DNA of 64,000 bases from Sinorhizobium psoraleae (lineage in GTDB: Bacteria > Pseudomonadota > Alphaproteobacteria > Rhizobiales > Rhizobiaceae). Both the position numbers and the translations under genes were made by a program. Within the stretch, counting starts at the first letter, position 1, and every line of letters begins with the position of its first letter. The stretch covers positions 125,593-189,592 of the forward strand of contig NZ_JABEKV010000007.1 in the NCBI RefSeq assembly GCF_013283645.1, given 5' to 3'. This document shows, piece by piece, positions 28,134-37,494 of the stretch. A model generated the notes under the pieces. It searched no databases. It was not told the DNA's origin and was given only the letters and a program-made list of their open reading frames with translations.

Positions 28134-29216
28134 ATGCTGAAAACTGTCGACATGATATACCAGACAATGTTCGCTGAGATCGGCCAGCGCGCCATAGATG
28201 ACGCCTGGACACTCGACTTCCCGCCGACCGGCCGATTCGTGAAAGTCAAGGTCAGGGATCGCCAATACTGGTATTTCGATCAGTCTGACGGCGAAGGCGG
28301 CCAGAAGCGCAAATATGTTGGTCCTGCTGAGGATCCCGAGATTTCGAAACGTGTTGAAGACTTCTCCCGCACGAAAACCGACTACAGGATACGTCGACGC
28401 CTGGTCTCAAGTCTGACGCGGGATGGAGGCCTTCTGGCGGCCGACCGAACCTCAGGATCGATCGTCGAAACTCTGGCCGCCGCAGGGCTTTTTCGACTTC
28501 GGGCTGTCCTGGTCGGCACTCTCGCCTTCGGAACGTACTCTGGCCTCCTGGGTGTCCGCATTCCCTCTGCTGCCATCATGACGGGGGATGCCGATTTCGC
28601 GCAAGATTATGCGATCTCGGCAGAAGTGATGGATAGCCTGCCGCCAATCCTCGAACTGCTGCAATCAGCCGATCCGACTTTCCGTGCTGTCCCAACGCTC
28701 GACAGGGCAGAGACGACCGCATTCGCCAATGGGGAAGGCTATCGCGTCGAATTCCTGACCACGAATCGCGGCAAGGATGAGTATCTGGACAAGCCGGCCG
28801 ACATGCCCGCCCTTGGCGGGGCAAGCGCACAGCCGCTGCGGTTCATGGATTTCCTGATCCGTGAACCTGTTAGAACGGTACTCCTCTATGGAGCCGGTGT
28901 CTCAGTGCTTGTCCCCGATCCAGCTCGCTACGCTGTTCACAAGCTGATCATCGCGTCCCGACGCCACGCGCACAGCGCGCTCAAGCGCGACAAGGACATA
29001 ATGCAGGCCGGAATCCTTGTCGAAGCCCTGCTGCAAACGAAACGATCTCCCGATCTGGCGATCGCCTATATCGAAGCGTGGGAACGCGGGCCCGCATGGG
29101 AGGAAGCCATCAAGATTGGAGCCGCCATGTTACCGGGTGAGCGGAAGGACAGTCTTAGGGAATGTCTCGAGGCCGGGGGGCGGGCAACAGGAGAGAAGGC
29201 AGTCTTGCCGTTCTGA
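28134..29216 (+). CDS. Nucleotidyltransferase-fold protein (GSU2403/NTP_transf_8-like)
   Basis: A 360-residue protein. The N-terminal part contains YWYFDQSDGEGGQKRKYVGP (about 46-64), typical of the GSU2403 family. The nucleotidyltransferase core has the GT motif (VGTLAFGTYSGLLGV, about 127-141) and a DxD pair (TGDADFAQD, about 150-158). The C-terminal half is helical. The molecular function is unknown; related folds include AbiEii/MenT toxins that add nucleotides to tRNA, so a toxin or defence role is possible but unproven. It is preceded by an inverted repeat and overlaps the 3' end of the opposing trbJ by 62 bases, so it sits exactly at the truncation of the trb operon. Confidence 0.75.
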   Translation: MLKTVDMIYQTMFAEIGQRAIDDAWTLDFPPTGRFVKVKVRDRQYWYFDQSDGEGGQKRKYVGPAEDPEISKRVEDFSRTKTDYRIRRRLVSSLTRDGGLLAADRTSGSIVETLAAAGLFRLRAVLVGTLAFGTYSGLLGVRIPSAAIMTGDADFAQDYAISAEVMDSLPPILELLQSADPTFRAVPTLDRAETTAFANGEGYRVEFLTTNRGKDEYLDKPADMPALGGASAQPLRFMDFLIREPVRTVLLYGAGVSVLVPDPARYAVHKLIIASRRHAHSALKRDKDIMQAGILVEALLQTKRSPDLAIAYIEAWERGPAWEEAIKIGAAMLPGERKDSLRECLEAGGRATGEKAVLPF

Positions 29217-29993
29217 GGATCGGAATGGTCTTGACGTCGGCGTTGAAGAACTTCTCCCGCCGTGCCTGAGCGAGGTCCTTGTCGGTCTGCTCCGTTTGGA
29301 GCCAGGTTCCCATCATCGTCATCTGCTGCGACACGAGCCCGCGGAGCTTCTGCATTTGCGCGACCTGCTGCGCCGCGATCTGATGGCCGACCTGCAGGGC
29401 CTTCATCTGCCCGTCGGCCGTCTCTGACATCGACCGTAACGAGGACATTGTGGTTTCCTCGCTGTCGAACTGATCGGCCGTGAGGCTTGCCGCGTTCAGC
29501 GTGCTGCCAATCGTATCGCGGTTGGTGTCCGACCAGGTTTGATAGGTGAGGAGAATGTCTCATTGGTCGGCAGGTTGGTCTTGAAGGTGGCATAGCTCTG
29601 GAACCGCTGCTGCAGCACGTCGTCGGCGTTGCCCATGGAAAAAGCGATGCTCTGGCTCTGATCGACGATGTTGCGAAGCTGATTGAGATCGCTCTCGACT
29701 TGCCCCCACATGTGGGACGGGAGAGTGGCCGTGTTCTGCAGCAGGTTCTGATAGATGTTCAACTGAGTTTCGATCTGTTGCGCGAGCTGGCTAATCTGCG
29801 TGAGCTGGTTCTGGATCTGCTCTCCAGATTTTCCGACGAGCGATATCAGTTCGCCATTATTGAGAACCTGCGTCCACTCGGTCGCCGCACCTGTGGCGGT
29901 GCCGGCATCGGCCCGCGTGATAGTGCCGATCGTTACGGCGACGACCGCCAGACCGGCGAGCAAACTCTTCGACCTTGAGCAGCGATGCGGCAT
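29155..29993 (-). pseudogene. trbJ: Conjugal transfer protein TrbJ, frameshifted
   Basis: The N-terminal piece from ATG 29993 has a signal peptide (SLLAGLAVVAVTIGTITRADA) and helical text (QLTQISQLAQQIETQLNIYQ, LNQLRNIVDQSQSIAFSMG). The C-terminal piece in another frame reads TYQTWSDTNRDTIGSTLNAA and QMKALQVGHQIAAQQVAQMQ, ending at 29155. A one-base shift near 29545 separates them. TrbJ is a VirB5-like periplasmic component of the mating apparatus. The trbK, L, F, G, H and I genes that normally follow are absent. Confidence 0.8.
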
Positions 29994-32408
29994 CGTGAAT
30001 TCCTCTCATCTGAAGCCAGTGGATCGGCCAATCGCGGCCGTGTTCGGAATGAAGGTGCGCGAATGCGCTTCAAGTCTTCCTTGCCGGATGCGCCGACGAA
30101 GCTGAGCGCCACGGGACCAAGCGCCATGTCGAAGTGACGCCGGCCTTCAGGGGTGACGACGTAGTATTCGCGCTTGGGTATTGCGTTCGAAACGATCTCG
30201 ATCTGTCGCGCGTTGAAGCCGATCCGTTCGTAGAACTCGCGCGTCCCCGGCTCGCGCGCGGCGCCGTTCGGAAGGCAGATTTTGGTCGGGCAGGATTCCT
30301 TCAGCACATCAATGATGCCGGAGCGCTCGGCGTCCGAGATTGACTGTGTTGCGAGGACGACAGTGCAATTTGCCTTGTGCAGCACCTTCAGCCATTCGCG
30401 GATCTTGGCTAGGAACACCGGGTGGCCGAGCATCAACCATGCCTCGTCCAGCACGAGCAGACTCGGCGAACCGTCGAGGCGCTTCTCAATGCGACGGAAC
30501 AGATAGGTGAGCACGGGGACGAGGTTGCGCTCGCCCATGTTCATGAGTTGCTCGATCTCGAAGCACTGGAAGGCGCCGAGCGTCAAGCCGTCCTCTTCCG
30601 CGTCGAGAAGCTGCCCCATAGGCCCGTCGACAGTATAGTGATGCAGCGCGTCCTTGATCTCGCGCACCTGAACGCCGCTCACGAAATCCAACAGCGATCG
30701 ACCAGGTGCTCTCGCCATCAAAGCCGATCTGGCGCGAGACGGCGTTGCGATGATCGGGCGTGATGGTTATACTTTGCAGCGCGACCAGCATTTCGATCCA
30801 CTCGGTCGCCCAGGCGCGGTCGCCGTCAGTGGAAAGCTCCGAGAGCGGGCAGAAGGCGAGCGCCCTCCCCTCTTCCTCGCCGCTGATCGCGTAGAGATCC
30901 CCTCCGGTCGCGAGGGTCAGCGGTAACAGCGAGTTCCCTTTGTCGAAGGCGAAGATCTGAGCGCGTTCGTAGCGCCGAAACTGTGCCGCAATCAGCGCCA
31001 GCAGCGTGGATTTGCCCGACCCGGTCGGCCCGAAGATCAGCGTATGTCCCACATCATCGACGTGCAGGTTCACTCGGAACGGCGTCGAGCCGCTCGCAAC
31101 CTGCATGAGGGGCGGCGAATTCGGCGGATAGAAGGGGCACGGCGCCACAGGCGAGCCGGACCAGACCGAATTGAGAGGCATGAGATCGGCAAGGTTGCTG
31201 GTGTTGATCAGTGGATCGCGCACATTGCAATACCAGTTGCCCGGCAGGCTCCCAAGATACGCGTCCGTCGCGTTGAGAGTCTCGATCCTCGCCACAAATC
31301 CCTCGGCCTGGATCAGCCGGCGGATCGTCTCAGCTTTTTCCCGCAATGCCTCCCGATCATTATCGAAGAGAATGATCACCGGCGTGTAATAGCCGTAGGC
31401 GACAAGCTGCGACGATGCTTGCATCCTCAGTCTCGGCCACCATCGCCATGGCATTCTGATCGACCGACCGGCTTTGTGTCTGGAATAGCTGGTCGAAGAA
31501 CGGACGGACTTTCTGCTGCCACTTCTTGCGCGTCCGCTCCAGCCTTTGACGCGCCTCCTCAGTGTCGAGGAAAATGAAGCGCGACGACCAGCGATAGGTG
31601 AGCGGCATCAGATCAAGACTGTTGAGGATCCCGGCCCAGCTTTCCGCCGGCAGCCCGTCGATCGCCACGACACCGAGGAATCGGTTCTCGACCTTCGGCG
31701 TCAGACCATGCTCGAGTTCGGCGGTCGCGATCCAGTCGAGATACATGGGAGCAGCCGGCAATCGGATCGGGTGGTTCTCGCCGGTAATGCAGAATCGGAT
31801 GAACTGGAGCAGTTCGTCATATCGGGCGACACGCTCCCCTCCCCTTTCGGCCGCCTCGCGCGTTTCCATGCGCCGGATCGAAAGGGTGTTGGCGAAATAT
31901 TGCTCAATCTCGCGGATGGCGTTCTTGAAGATGAAGAGCACCGTGTCCGCATAGGTCTTCTTACGGCTCTCCTCGTCCGATAGATGTATTTGCTGAGAGC
32001 TGTCTTTTTAGCCTCCGACGGCCGATAGGTCAGGATAAGCGCATGCTTGCTCTCGAAATGTCGCCGCTCGCGCGCGAAATGAGCCCGGCGCTCCCCGTCG
32101 ATTGCCCGGGTGACAGCATCGGGGAAATGGCAGCGGTCTTCCGAGGGATAATCGTACGTCGGGATACGGACGGCCTCGACCCGGATCATCCAGCCGCTTC
32201 CGAGCCGCGACAGGATGGCGTTGATCTGGCGCGCGAGTTCGTTGCGCTCGACGTCGGTGGCGCTTTCGGAATCCGGCCCAGCAAAATACCAGCCGGCCAT
32301 CAGGCTTCCGTCCTTCAACAGGAGGACGCCATTGCCGACTAGGCCGGCATAGGGAACGAGATCCGCGAAGGATGGGCCAATGGTCCGAAAACGTTTGAGC
32401 GCGGCCAT
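29857..32408 (-). pseudogene. trbE: Conjugal transfer ATPase TrbE (VirB4-like), multiple frameshifts
   Basis: Read from ATG 32408, the family sequence is complete but split over at least four frame changes, near 31985, 31415, 30715 and 30060. Pieces include RFRTIGPSFADLVPYAGLVG, LPLTYRWSSRFIFLDTEEAR, the Walker A GPTGSGKST, LLVLDEAWLMLGHPVF (Walker B) and REYYVVTPEGRRHFDMALG. The real protein would be about 820-850 residues and energises type IV secretion. The exact 3' end is uncertain because the last frame runs into trbJ. As read, no functional TrbE can be made. Confidence 0.85.
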
Positions 32409-32418
32409 GCCAGTCCCC

Positions 32419-32718
32419 TCAATACCGGCGCCACGGAGAGGTGGTCGACTTGTAGTAGGGCTTGTAGGAAATGTGGCGGATGTAGACCTGCCGCATCAAC
32501 GGATCGGACTTCGCCATCATCCGGAGCAAGCCGACGATCACGATCCACATGGCGACGCCGAAGAGCGCCGAGTAGACCGTCAGCACTACGAAAATCAGGA
32601 TAACGGCGGCAAGCCCGGTGATCAGAACCAGTTCCCGATCCGCGCCCATCAGGAGGTTCGGCCGGGAGAGAGCACGGTGGATGCGATTGCGGTGAAGTTG
32701 GGACAGCGACTCAGCCAT
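32419..32718 (-). CDS. trbD: Conjugal transfer protein TrbD (VirB3-like)
   Basis: A 99-residue inner-membrane protein, the usual length for TrbD. It starts [20 protein letters not shown] and has one long hydrophobic stretch ([20 protein letters not shown] and [11 protein letters not shown]), ending with [13 protein letters not shown]. Its start overlaps the 3' end of trbC by eight bases and it precedes trbE by 10 bases, the standard trb operon order. It appears intact. Confidence 0.9.
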   Translation of the reverse strand: MAESLSQLHRNRIHRALSRPNLLMGADRELVLITGLAAVILIFVVLTVYSALFGVAMWIVIVGLLRMMAKSDPLMRQVYIRHISYKPYYKSTTSPWRRY

Positions 32719-33094
32719 GAGCCTCCTCCCATCTTCCACTCGGGCGTGTCGACGTGACGTGATCATCGGTCAGACCGATTGAAGCGCCGGTCGCACCGAA
32801 CAGACCGACAATCGTCGTGGCGCCGAGCAGAATGCCGGCAACAAGCACGACGTACATCAGCCGCCGCGCAAAGTCGTTCAGCTCACCGCCGAAGATCAGC
32901 ATGCCGCCTGCGATCGCCACCGCTGCAAGTGCGATGTAGCCCGCGACTGGCCCCGTGATGGACTCCTGGATCTGCTCGAGCGGTCCTTCCCAGGGCAGAC
33001 TACCGCCTGAACTGGCCAGCGCCGGTGCGACCGACGCCAGAATGACTGGCGCAGCAAGAAGCGCGATGGAGGCAAACTCATTCTTACGCGACAT
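32711..33094 (-). CDS. trbC: Conjugal transfer pilin TrbC (VirB2-like)
   Basis: A 127-residue pilin precursor. A long signal region ([20 protein letters not shown]) is followed by two hydrophobic helices ([20 protein letters not shown] and [20 protein letters not shown]) as expected for a cyclised VirB2/TrbC pilin. ATG 33094 overlaps the trbB stop. The C-terminus ([14 protein letters not shown]) is slightly longer than some homologues. It appears intact. Confidence 0.88.
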   Translation of the reverse strand: MSRKNEFASIALLAAPVILASVAPALASSGGSLPWEGPLEQIQESITGPVAGYIALAAVAIAGGMLIFGGELNDFARRLMYVVLVAGILLGATTIVGLFGATGASIGLTDDHVTSTRPSGRWEEAHG

Positions 33095-34061
33095 GCCGCG
33101 CCTCCTGTTCTTCGGTGAGTTGGTCGGATTCGATCTCGTATTGGCCGTTGGCGAAGCGCTCGACCTGGATGATGTCGCGCACACGCCGGCCTCGCGGCGT
33201 ACGCTCGATGGAAACGATGAGATCGACAGCCTCCCCGATCACCTCGTGCATCGGCTGTTGGCTTGCCTCGGCCGTCAGCTGCTCCAGTCGGCGGAGCGCG
33301 GAGGTCGCCGTGTTCGAGTGGATTGTTGCCACGCCGCCAGGGTGACCTGTGTTCCAGGCCTTTAGAAGCGTCAGCGCCGCGCCGTCGCGGACCTCGCCGA
33401 CAACGATGCGGTCGGGGCGCAAGCGCATCGTGCTCTTTAGAAGGCGAGCCATATCGATTACTTCGGTCGTGTGCAGGAGAACCGCGTTCTCGGCCGTGCA
33501 TTGGATTTCGGCGGTGTCTTCGAGGATGACGAGCCGATCTTCTGGTGCGCTCTTCACGATTTCATCGATTAGAGCATTCGCGAGCGTCGTCTTGCCGGAG
33601 CCGGTTCCACCGGAAATGATGATGTTGAGGCGTGAGCCAATGGCACTGCGGATCGTCGCAGCCTGGGCCTCAGTCATCACACCGGAGCGGACATAGTCGT
33701 CGAGCGGGATCAGGCGAGATGCCCGACGACGAATTGTGAAGGCGGGCTTGGCGACCACTGGCGGCAATAGACCCTCGAAACGATGCCCGCCGATCGGAAG
33801 CTCACCGGAAATAATGGGTTGGTCGGTGTCCACCTGGGATTGGAGTGCGTGAGCAACCGTCCCAATCACCATTTCCGCCGCAGCCGACGACATCTCGCCA
33901 ACGGGCGCGACTCCGTGCCCGAGCCGCTCTATGAACAGCTTACCATCGGGATTCAGCATGATCTCGACGACGTTGCGATCGTCCAAAGCAACGCAGAGCT
34001 GGTCGCCAAGCGCCTCCTGAAGCTTGCGGATGAGGCGAGGATGAGAGCGAAGCTGTGTCAC
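33084..34061 (-). CDS. trbB: Conjugal transfer ATPase TrbB (VirB11-like)
   Basis: A 325-residue hexameric secretion ATPase with the N-terminal domain containing [13 protein letters not shown], then Walker [10 protein letters not shown], the Asp box [11 protein letters not shown], the His box and Walker B region [16 protein letters not shown], and [15 protein letters not shown]. It powers pilus assembly and DNA transfer in Ti-type conjugation. Its start is 10 bases after the traI stop, and its 3' end overlaps trbC. It appears intact although its partners trbE and trbJ are broken. Confidence 0.95.
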   Translation of the reverse strand: MTQLRSHPRLIRKLQEALGDQLCVALDDRNVVEIMLNPDGKLFIERLGHGVAPVGEMSSAAAEMVIGTVAHALQSQVDTDQPIISGELPIGGHRFEGLLPPVVAKPAFTIRRRASRLIPLDDYVRSGVMTEAQAATIRSAIGSRLNIIISGGTGSGKTTLANALIDEIVKSAPEDRLVILEDTAEIQCTAENAVLLHTTEVIDMARLLKSTMRLRPDRIVVGEVRDGAALTLLKAWNTGHPGGVATIHSNTATSALRRLEQLTAEASQQPMHEVIGEAVDLIVSIERTPRGRRVRDIIQVERFANGQYEIESDQLTEEQEARHVA

Positions 34062-34071
34062 TGACTTCTCC

Positions 34072-34698
34072 TTACGCAGATTGCCCAGAAGGGCTGGTGA
34101 TTTGAGATCGGTAGTTGGCGGGGCGGAGCTTCATGAATGTGTCCGCGTTTGCCGGTAGAGTGCCCGCCACGGCCACGGTCGCTCCGATTGTCCTTGGCTC
34201 GCCGATGCGCTGAAGTGGCCAACCAACGCGGGCGAGGATCCTTTCGAACCGAAGATCCGTCACGGTGACGATGTCGGTGAAGCGGTTTGCCACCGACCAT
34301 TCGATAATCCCCGCAAACATGGTGAGCGTCGCCTCATGAATGGAGCCGTCCCCCCTGCCCTCAACAAGGGAGGTGTCCACGCAGAAGCGCGAGCTCTCGA
34401 CCATGGAGGAATGAGCGTTGAGGTGACCGGCACAAAGGAGCGAGGGGAAAACGTTGGCCACCATCGTGGGGCCGAATGCAGGAAGCAGACGCGCGCATCC
34501 AACCACTCGGCCGTTGCTCGACACGGCCAGGATGTAGGTCGGGTGAAGATCGTCGAAAGCATCCGACTCACAGCCTCCGGCGACATTGACTTCCCAGCCC
34601 AAACGATCGGAAAAGATGCGGGCGCGCAGTTAGTGATGGCTATGGAGAAGCTGGGCTTCTTCGATATTTCGCGGCTTTGAGATCGCGAGAATCTGCAT
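34072..34698 (-). pseudogene. traI: Acyl-homoserine lactone synthase TraI with early stop
   Basis: From ATG 34698 the frame reads MQILAISKPRNIEEAQLLHS then HH and a TAA at codon 23 (34630-34632). It resumes LRARIFSDRLGWEV in the same frame and goes on to 34072. The rest has all LuxI/TraI landmarks: VVGCARLLPAFGPTMVANVF, ESSRFCVDTSL, LTMFAGIIEWSVAN, TDLRFERILARVGWP. A single base change (CAA to TAA type) explains the loss. TraI makes the 3-oxo-C8 signal that activates trb/tra genes through TraR in Ti plasmids. No traR, tra box or traM was found in this window. Confidence 0.88.
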
Positions 34699-34914
34699 GA
34701 ATTTCTCCGTCGTTGTTGGGCGGCGGGGAAATCAGCACGAATCGGAATCGGGCGGCAGTTGTAGGATTCGACAAGGTCGACTGGAGCGAGCGGCGCAAAT
34801 TGGAGTGGAAAACTGGGGACAGGGCAGAGTGATTGTAGGATTCACAGGAGAACAATCAGAGATCAAGGGGTAGCGGCGAAATCGGCTAAGCCTCTGTGTA
34901 CAAACGGAAAAAGG
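34699..34914. other. traI-repA intergenic region, left part
   Basis: About 215 bases with no gene. The 11-mer TTGTAGGATTC occurs twice (about 34758 and 34833) as a direct repeat. No classical 18-bp tra box was recognised. Confidence 0.4.
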
Positions 34915-34940
34915 CCAAGAACTCTCCTCTGGTTTCTTGG
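34915..34940. promoter_or_regulatory. Inverted repeat in the repA upstream region
   Basis: CCAAGAA (34915-34921) and TTCTTGG (34934-34940) form perfect seven-base arms around 12 bases, about 112 bases before the repA start. RepA proteins repress their own operon, so this may be the operator; no experimental basis here. Confidence 0.4.
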
Positions 34941-35051
34941 TCGCCGTTAAACCTTTGTTAACCCTAAACTTCTGGACGGGTCTGGAGAATCGTGTTCTAT
35001 CTCTGGCGGGTAATGGTCGGTAAACCGGCAGTAGACCGCCAAGAGGAACAG

Positions 35052-36275
35052 ATGGCGATAGCGAACCGAGTGGAATCAGTTGTTGGCACTAAGGAAGATG
35101 CGGGCAGCAAAATCACGCGCCACGCAGGGCTCCTGTCAGCGCAGTTGCAGCAGCTCAGAACTCGCATGTATCCTCCGAAGTCGGAGAAAACACTTCGTCC
35201 GTTTTTGACGAACGAAGTGTCGAAGCTGACGTCTATACCCGATTCCACGCTGAAGCTCATGTCCATCGAAGGGCGTGGACCGGTCCCGAGCAGGCTCGAG
35301 AATAATCATCGCGTCTACACGCTGGCTCAGATTAATGAGTTGCGCGAGCTCTTCGCTAAGCAGAAGCCGGCGGAAGCCTTGCGGTTTTTCCCCCGCCGAC
35401 GTGCCGGCGAGCATCTCCAGGTGCTTGCCATTGCCAATTTCAAGGGTGGCAGCGCAAAGACAACGACCTGCGTCCACCTCTCTCACTATCTGGCCCTTCA
35501 GGGCTATCGCGTTCTCGCACTCGACTTGGACCCACAGGCATCCCTGTCAGCCATGTTCGGCGCCCAGCCAGAGGTAGACGTTGGTTCGAATGAAACCATC
35601 TACGCTGCCTTGCGCTACGACGAAGCCGAGCGGCGCCCGATCCGCGACATCATTCGCAAGACCTACTTCGAGGGGATCGACCTAATCCCCGGCAACCTCG
35701 AAGTGATGGAGTATGAGCATGAAACTCCCCGCGTCTTGGCGAACAAGTCGAGCTCCGGCGCGATCTTCTTCGAGCGGTTGAAGCTCGCCCTTTCGGAAGT
35801 CGAGGCTGACTATGACGTCGTAATCCTGGACACGCCGCCGTCGCTCGGTTTTCTGACGCTGAGCGCAATATATGCGGCGACCAGCATGATCATAACAGTG
35901 CATCCGGCCATGCTTGACGTGGCTTCGATGAGCCAGTTCCTTCTCATGATGGGCGATCTGATTAGCGTTCTGAATGAGAGCGGAGCTCAACTGGATCAGG
36001 ACTTCATCCGATATCTCGTGACGCGGCATGATCCCAATGATGCGCCACAGTCGCAGGTCGTTGCTATGCTCCGGCACATGTTCGGGACCGATGTCCTATT
36101 GCCCACTGCCATCGAAAGCACAGCCGTCGAAGCAGCTGGCCTAGCGAAACGTTCGATATACGAGATGGAAATGGGTCAGATCGGCCGCGATACCCACAAG
36201 CGTGCCCGTGAAGCCGTTGACGCGGTCAATGAAGCGATCATCCGCCTTATCAACGACAGCTGGGGGCGGACATGA
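35052..36275 (+). CDS. repA: Plasmid partitioning protein RepA (ParA ATPase)
   Basis: A 407-residue protein. An N-terminal helix-turn-helix region (residues about 20-110: HAGLLSAQLQQLRTRMYPP, KLTSIPDSTLKLMSIEGRG) is followed by the ParA ATPase with deviant Walker A ANFKGGSAKTT (about 127-137), LDLDPQASLSAMFG and VVILDTPPSLGFLTL. RepA with RepB segregates the plasmid and represses the operon. ATG 35052 is preceded by AAGAGGAACAG, better than the alternative at 34992. The stop overlaps repB by four bases. Confidence 0.96.
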   Translation: MAIANRVESVVGTKEDAGSKITRHAGLLSAQLQQLRTRMYPPKSEKTLRPFLTNEVSKLTSIPDSTLKLMSIEGRGPVPSRLENNHRVYTLAQINELRELFAKQKPAEALRFFPRRRAGEHLQVLAIANFKGGSAKTTTCVHLSHYLALQGYRVLALDLDPQASLSAMFGAQPEVDVGSNETIYAALRYDEAERRPIRDIIRKTYFEGIDLIPGNLEVMEYEHETPRVLANKSSSGAIFFERLKLALSEVEADYDVVILDTPPSLGFLTLSAIYAATSMIITVHPAMLDVASMSQFLLMMGDLISVLNESGAQLDQDFIRYLVTRHDPNDAPQSQVVAMLRHMFGTDVLLPTAIESTAVEAAGLAKRSIYEMEMGQIGRDTHKRAREAVDAVNEAIIRLINDSWGRT

Positions 36276-37291
36276 GCAAGTCTTCTCGCAAATCGATTGT
36301 GGCCAGTTTTGGTCTGCTGTCTGCAGAACTGGAGAGCAAGCTTGCAGACGACCAGCAACCTGCCGCCTCCCCTGCCCCGTCGCCGCGCGTCGGTGCCGGC
36401 GTTATAGGTGCAACACACCGGGCAATCGAGGAGATCCGAACGGAGCGAGATCTGTTGAAGGCGCTGGTCGAGTCAGGCGGCGGCTCGATTCGAGAGCTGG
36501 ATCCCTCTCTGATGGACCCCTCCCCTTACCCGGACAGACTGCCGGACGATGACGCGGCAGGCTTTGAGCTATTCAAGCGTTCGATTGAGACCGAGGGACA
36601 AAAGGTTCCGGTCCAGGTTCGAAAACACCCCTCCTCCCCTGGTCGCTATCAGATCGTCTACGGCCACCGACGCTGGCTTGCTGCCAAGCAGCTCGGCAGG
36701 CCCGTTCGTGCGCTTGAGGTGGAAATTTCCGACGCTGATCTCATTCTGGCGCAGGGCATAGAAAACGCGAGCCGCCAGGACCTGACTTGGATCGAGCGTG
36801 CGCTGTTCGCGTCGCGGCTGGATGATGCGGGGATCAAGCCACGCTATATCTACGCGGCGCTTTCGATCGAGGACGCCGAACTTGCACGTATGCGGAATGT
36901 CTACCGGGTCGTTCCGGCCGATATCATCGAGGCGATAGGCCGGGCACCAAAGATCGGGCGGCCACGCTGGCTCGATCTTGCCAAGGCAGTTGCCGGCAAC
37001 CCAGGTACGCTCGATTCCATTCGGGCGGCGTTGAGCATAAAACGCCACGGCACCGAGACCTCCGACCAGAGGTTCCAGCGTGTCCTCAATGCCATCAAAC
37101 CGGCCGTCAAAAAGAACGTTAAACCGACGCCGATTTCGGATGGCAACGGCACAAAACTTGGCGCTTTGGTGGCGTCCCCGAAAGAGGTTCGGATTTCGGC
37201 CGAGGGATCACTCGGGATCGAGTTCTTGAAGTTTGTTGAGGCGGAGCTGCCAAGCCTTGCTGAGCGTTTTGCCCGTCATCGAGAACAATAA
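36272..37291 (+). CDS. repB: Plasmid partitioning protein RepB (ParB)
   Basis: A 339-residue ParB-family protein that binds parS. The ParB N-terminal nuclease-like domain lies at about 65-160 (GQKVPVQVRKHPSSPGRYQI, YGHRRWLAAKQLG, QGIENASRQDLTWIERALFA), followed by a helix-turn-helix region and a C-terminal dimer domain (GSLGIEFLKFVEAELPSLAE). ATGA overlaps the repA stop. The first parS palindrome begins at the base after its stop codon. Confidence 0.96.
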   Translation: MSKSSRKSIVASFGLLSAELESKLADDQQPAASPAPSPRVGAGVIGATHRAIEEIRTERDLLKALVESGGGSIRELDPSLMDPSPYPDRLPDDDAAGFELFKRSIETEGQKVPVQVRKHPSSPGRYQIVYGHRRWLAAKQLGRPVRALEVEISDADLILAQGIENASRQDLTWIERALFASRLDDAGIKPRYIYAALSIEDAELARMRNVYRVVPADIIEAIGRAPKIGRPRWLDLAKAVAGNPGTLDSIRAALSIKRHGTETSDQRFQRVLNAIKPAVKKNVKPTPISDGNGTKLGALVASPKEVRISAEGSLGIEFLKFVEAELPSLAERFARHREQ

Positions 37292-37315
37292 GAACCCTGA
37301 CAGCTGTCAGGGTTC
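37292..37315. repeat. parS centromere site 1
   Basis: A perfect 24-base palindrome with core CCCTGACAGCTGTCAGGG, lying directly between repB and repC. Its position and form match the parS sites bound by RepB in repABC plasmids. The same core recurs at 38728-38751. Confidence 0.8.
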
Positions 37316-37344
37316 AGAGCAATTGAGGAAAGGAAGCGTAGCAA

Positions 37345-37397
37345 AAGAAAAAGGCCCCCAAACGTTGCCGTCGTGGAAGCCTCTCTCTGTGTGTGAC
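37345..37397 (-). ncRNA. repABC counter-transcribed RNA (incA/ctRNA)
   Basis: On the minus strand a promoter reads TTGACT (plus 37427-37432), a 17-base spacer, then GATTCT (37404-37409). Downstream is a hairpin GGCTTCCACGACGGCAACG through GGGGGCC, followed by TTTTT at about 37348-37352. This is the standard layout of the small antisense RNA in the repB-repC intergenic region. It inhibits repC expression and sets copy number and incompatibility. Transcript ends are estimates. Confidence 0.75.
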
Positions 37398-37494
37398 AAC
37401 TAGAGAATCGCATTTCCCCGAATCCCAGTCAAGAGTCTATGGCGCCGTTTTTTTGGTGAGCGGATTTCTTTTGCCTCTTAGAAGGTGAAGAAAA

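Noticed and set aside
34758-34843. Direct repeat TTGTAGGATTC considered as a tra box or parS
   Set aside because: It is not the 18-bp dyad of TraR sites and does not match the parS palindrome; its meaning is unclear.
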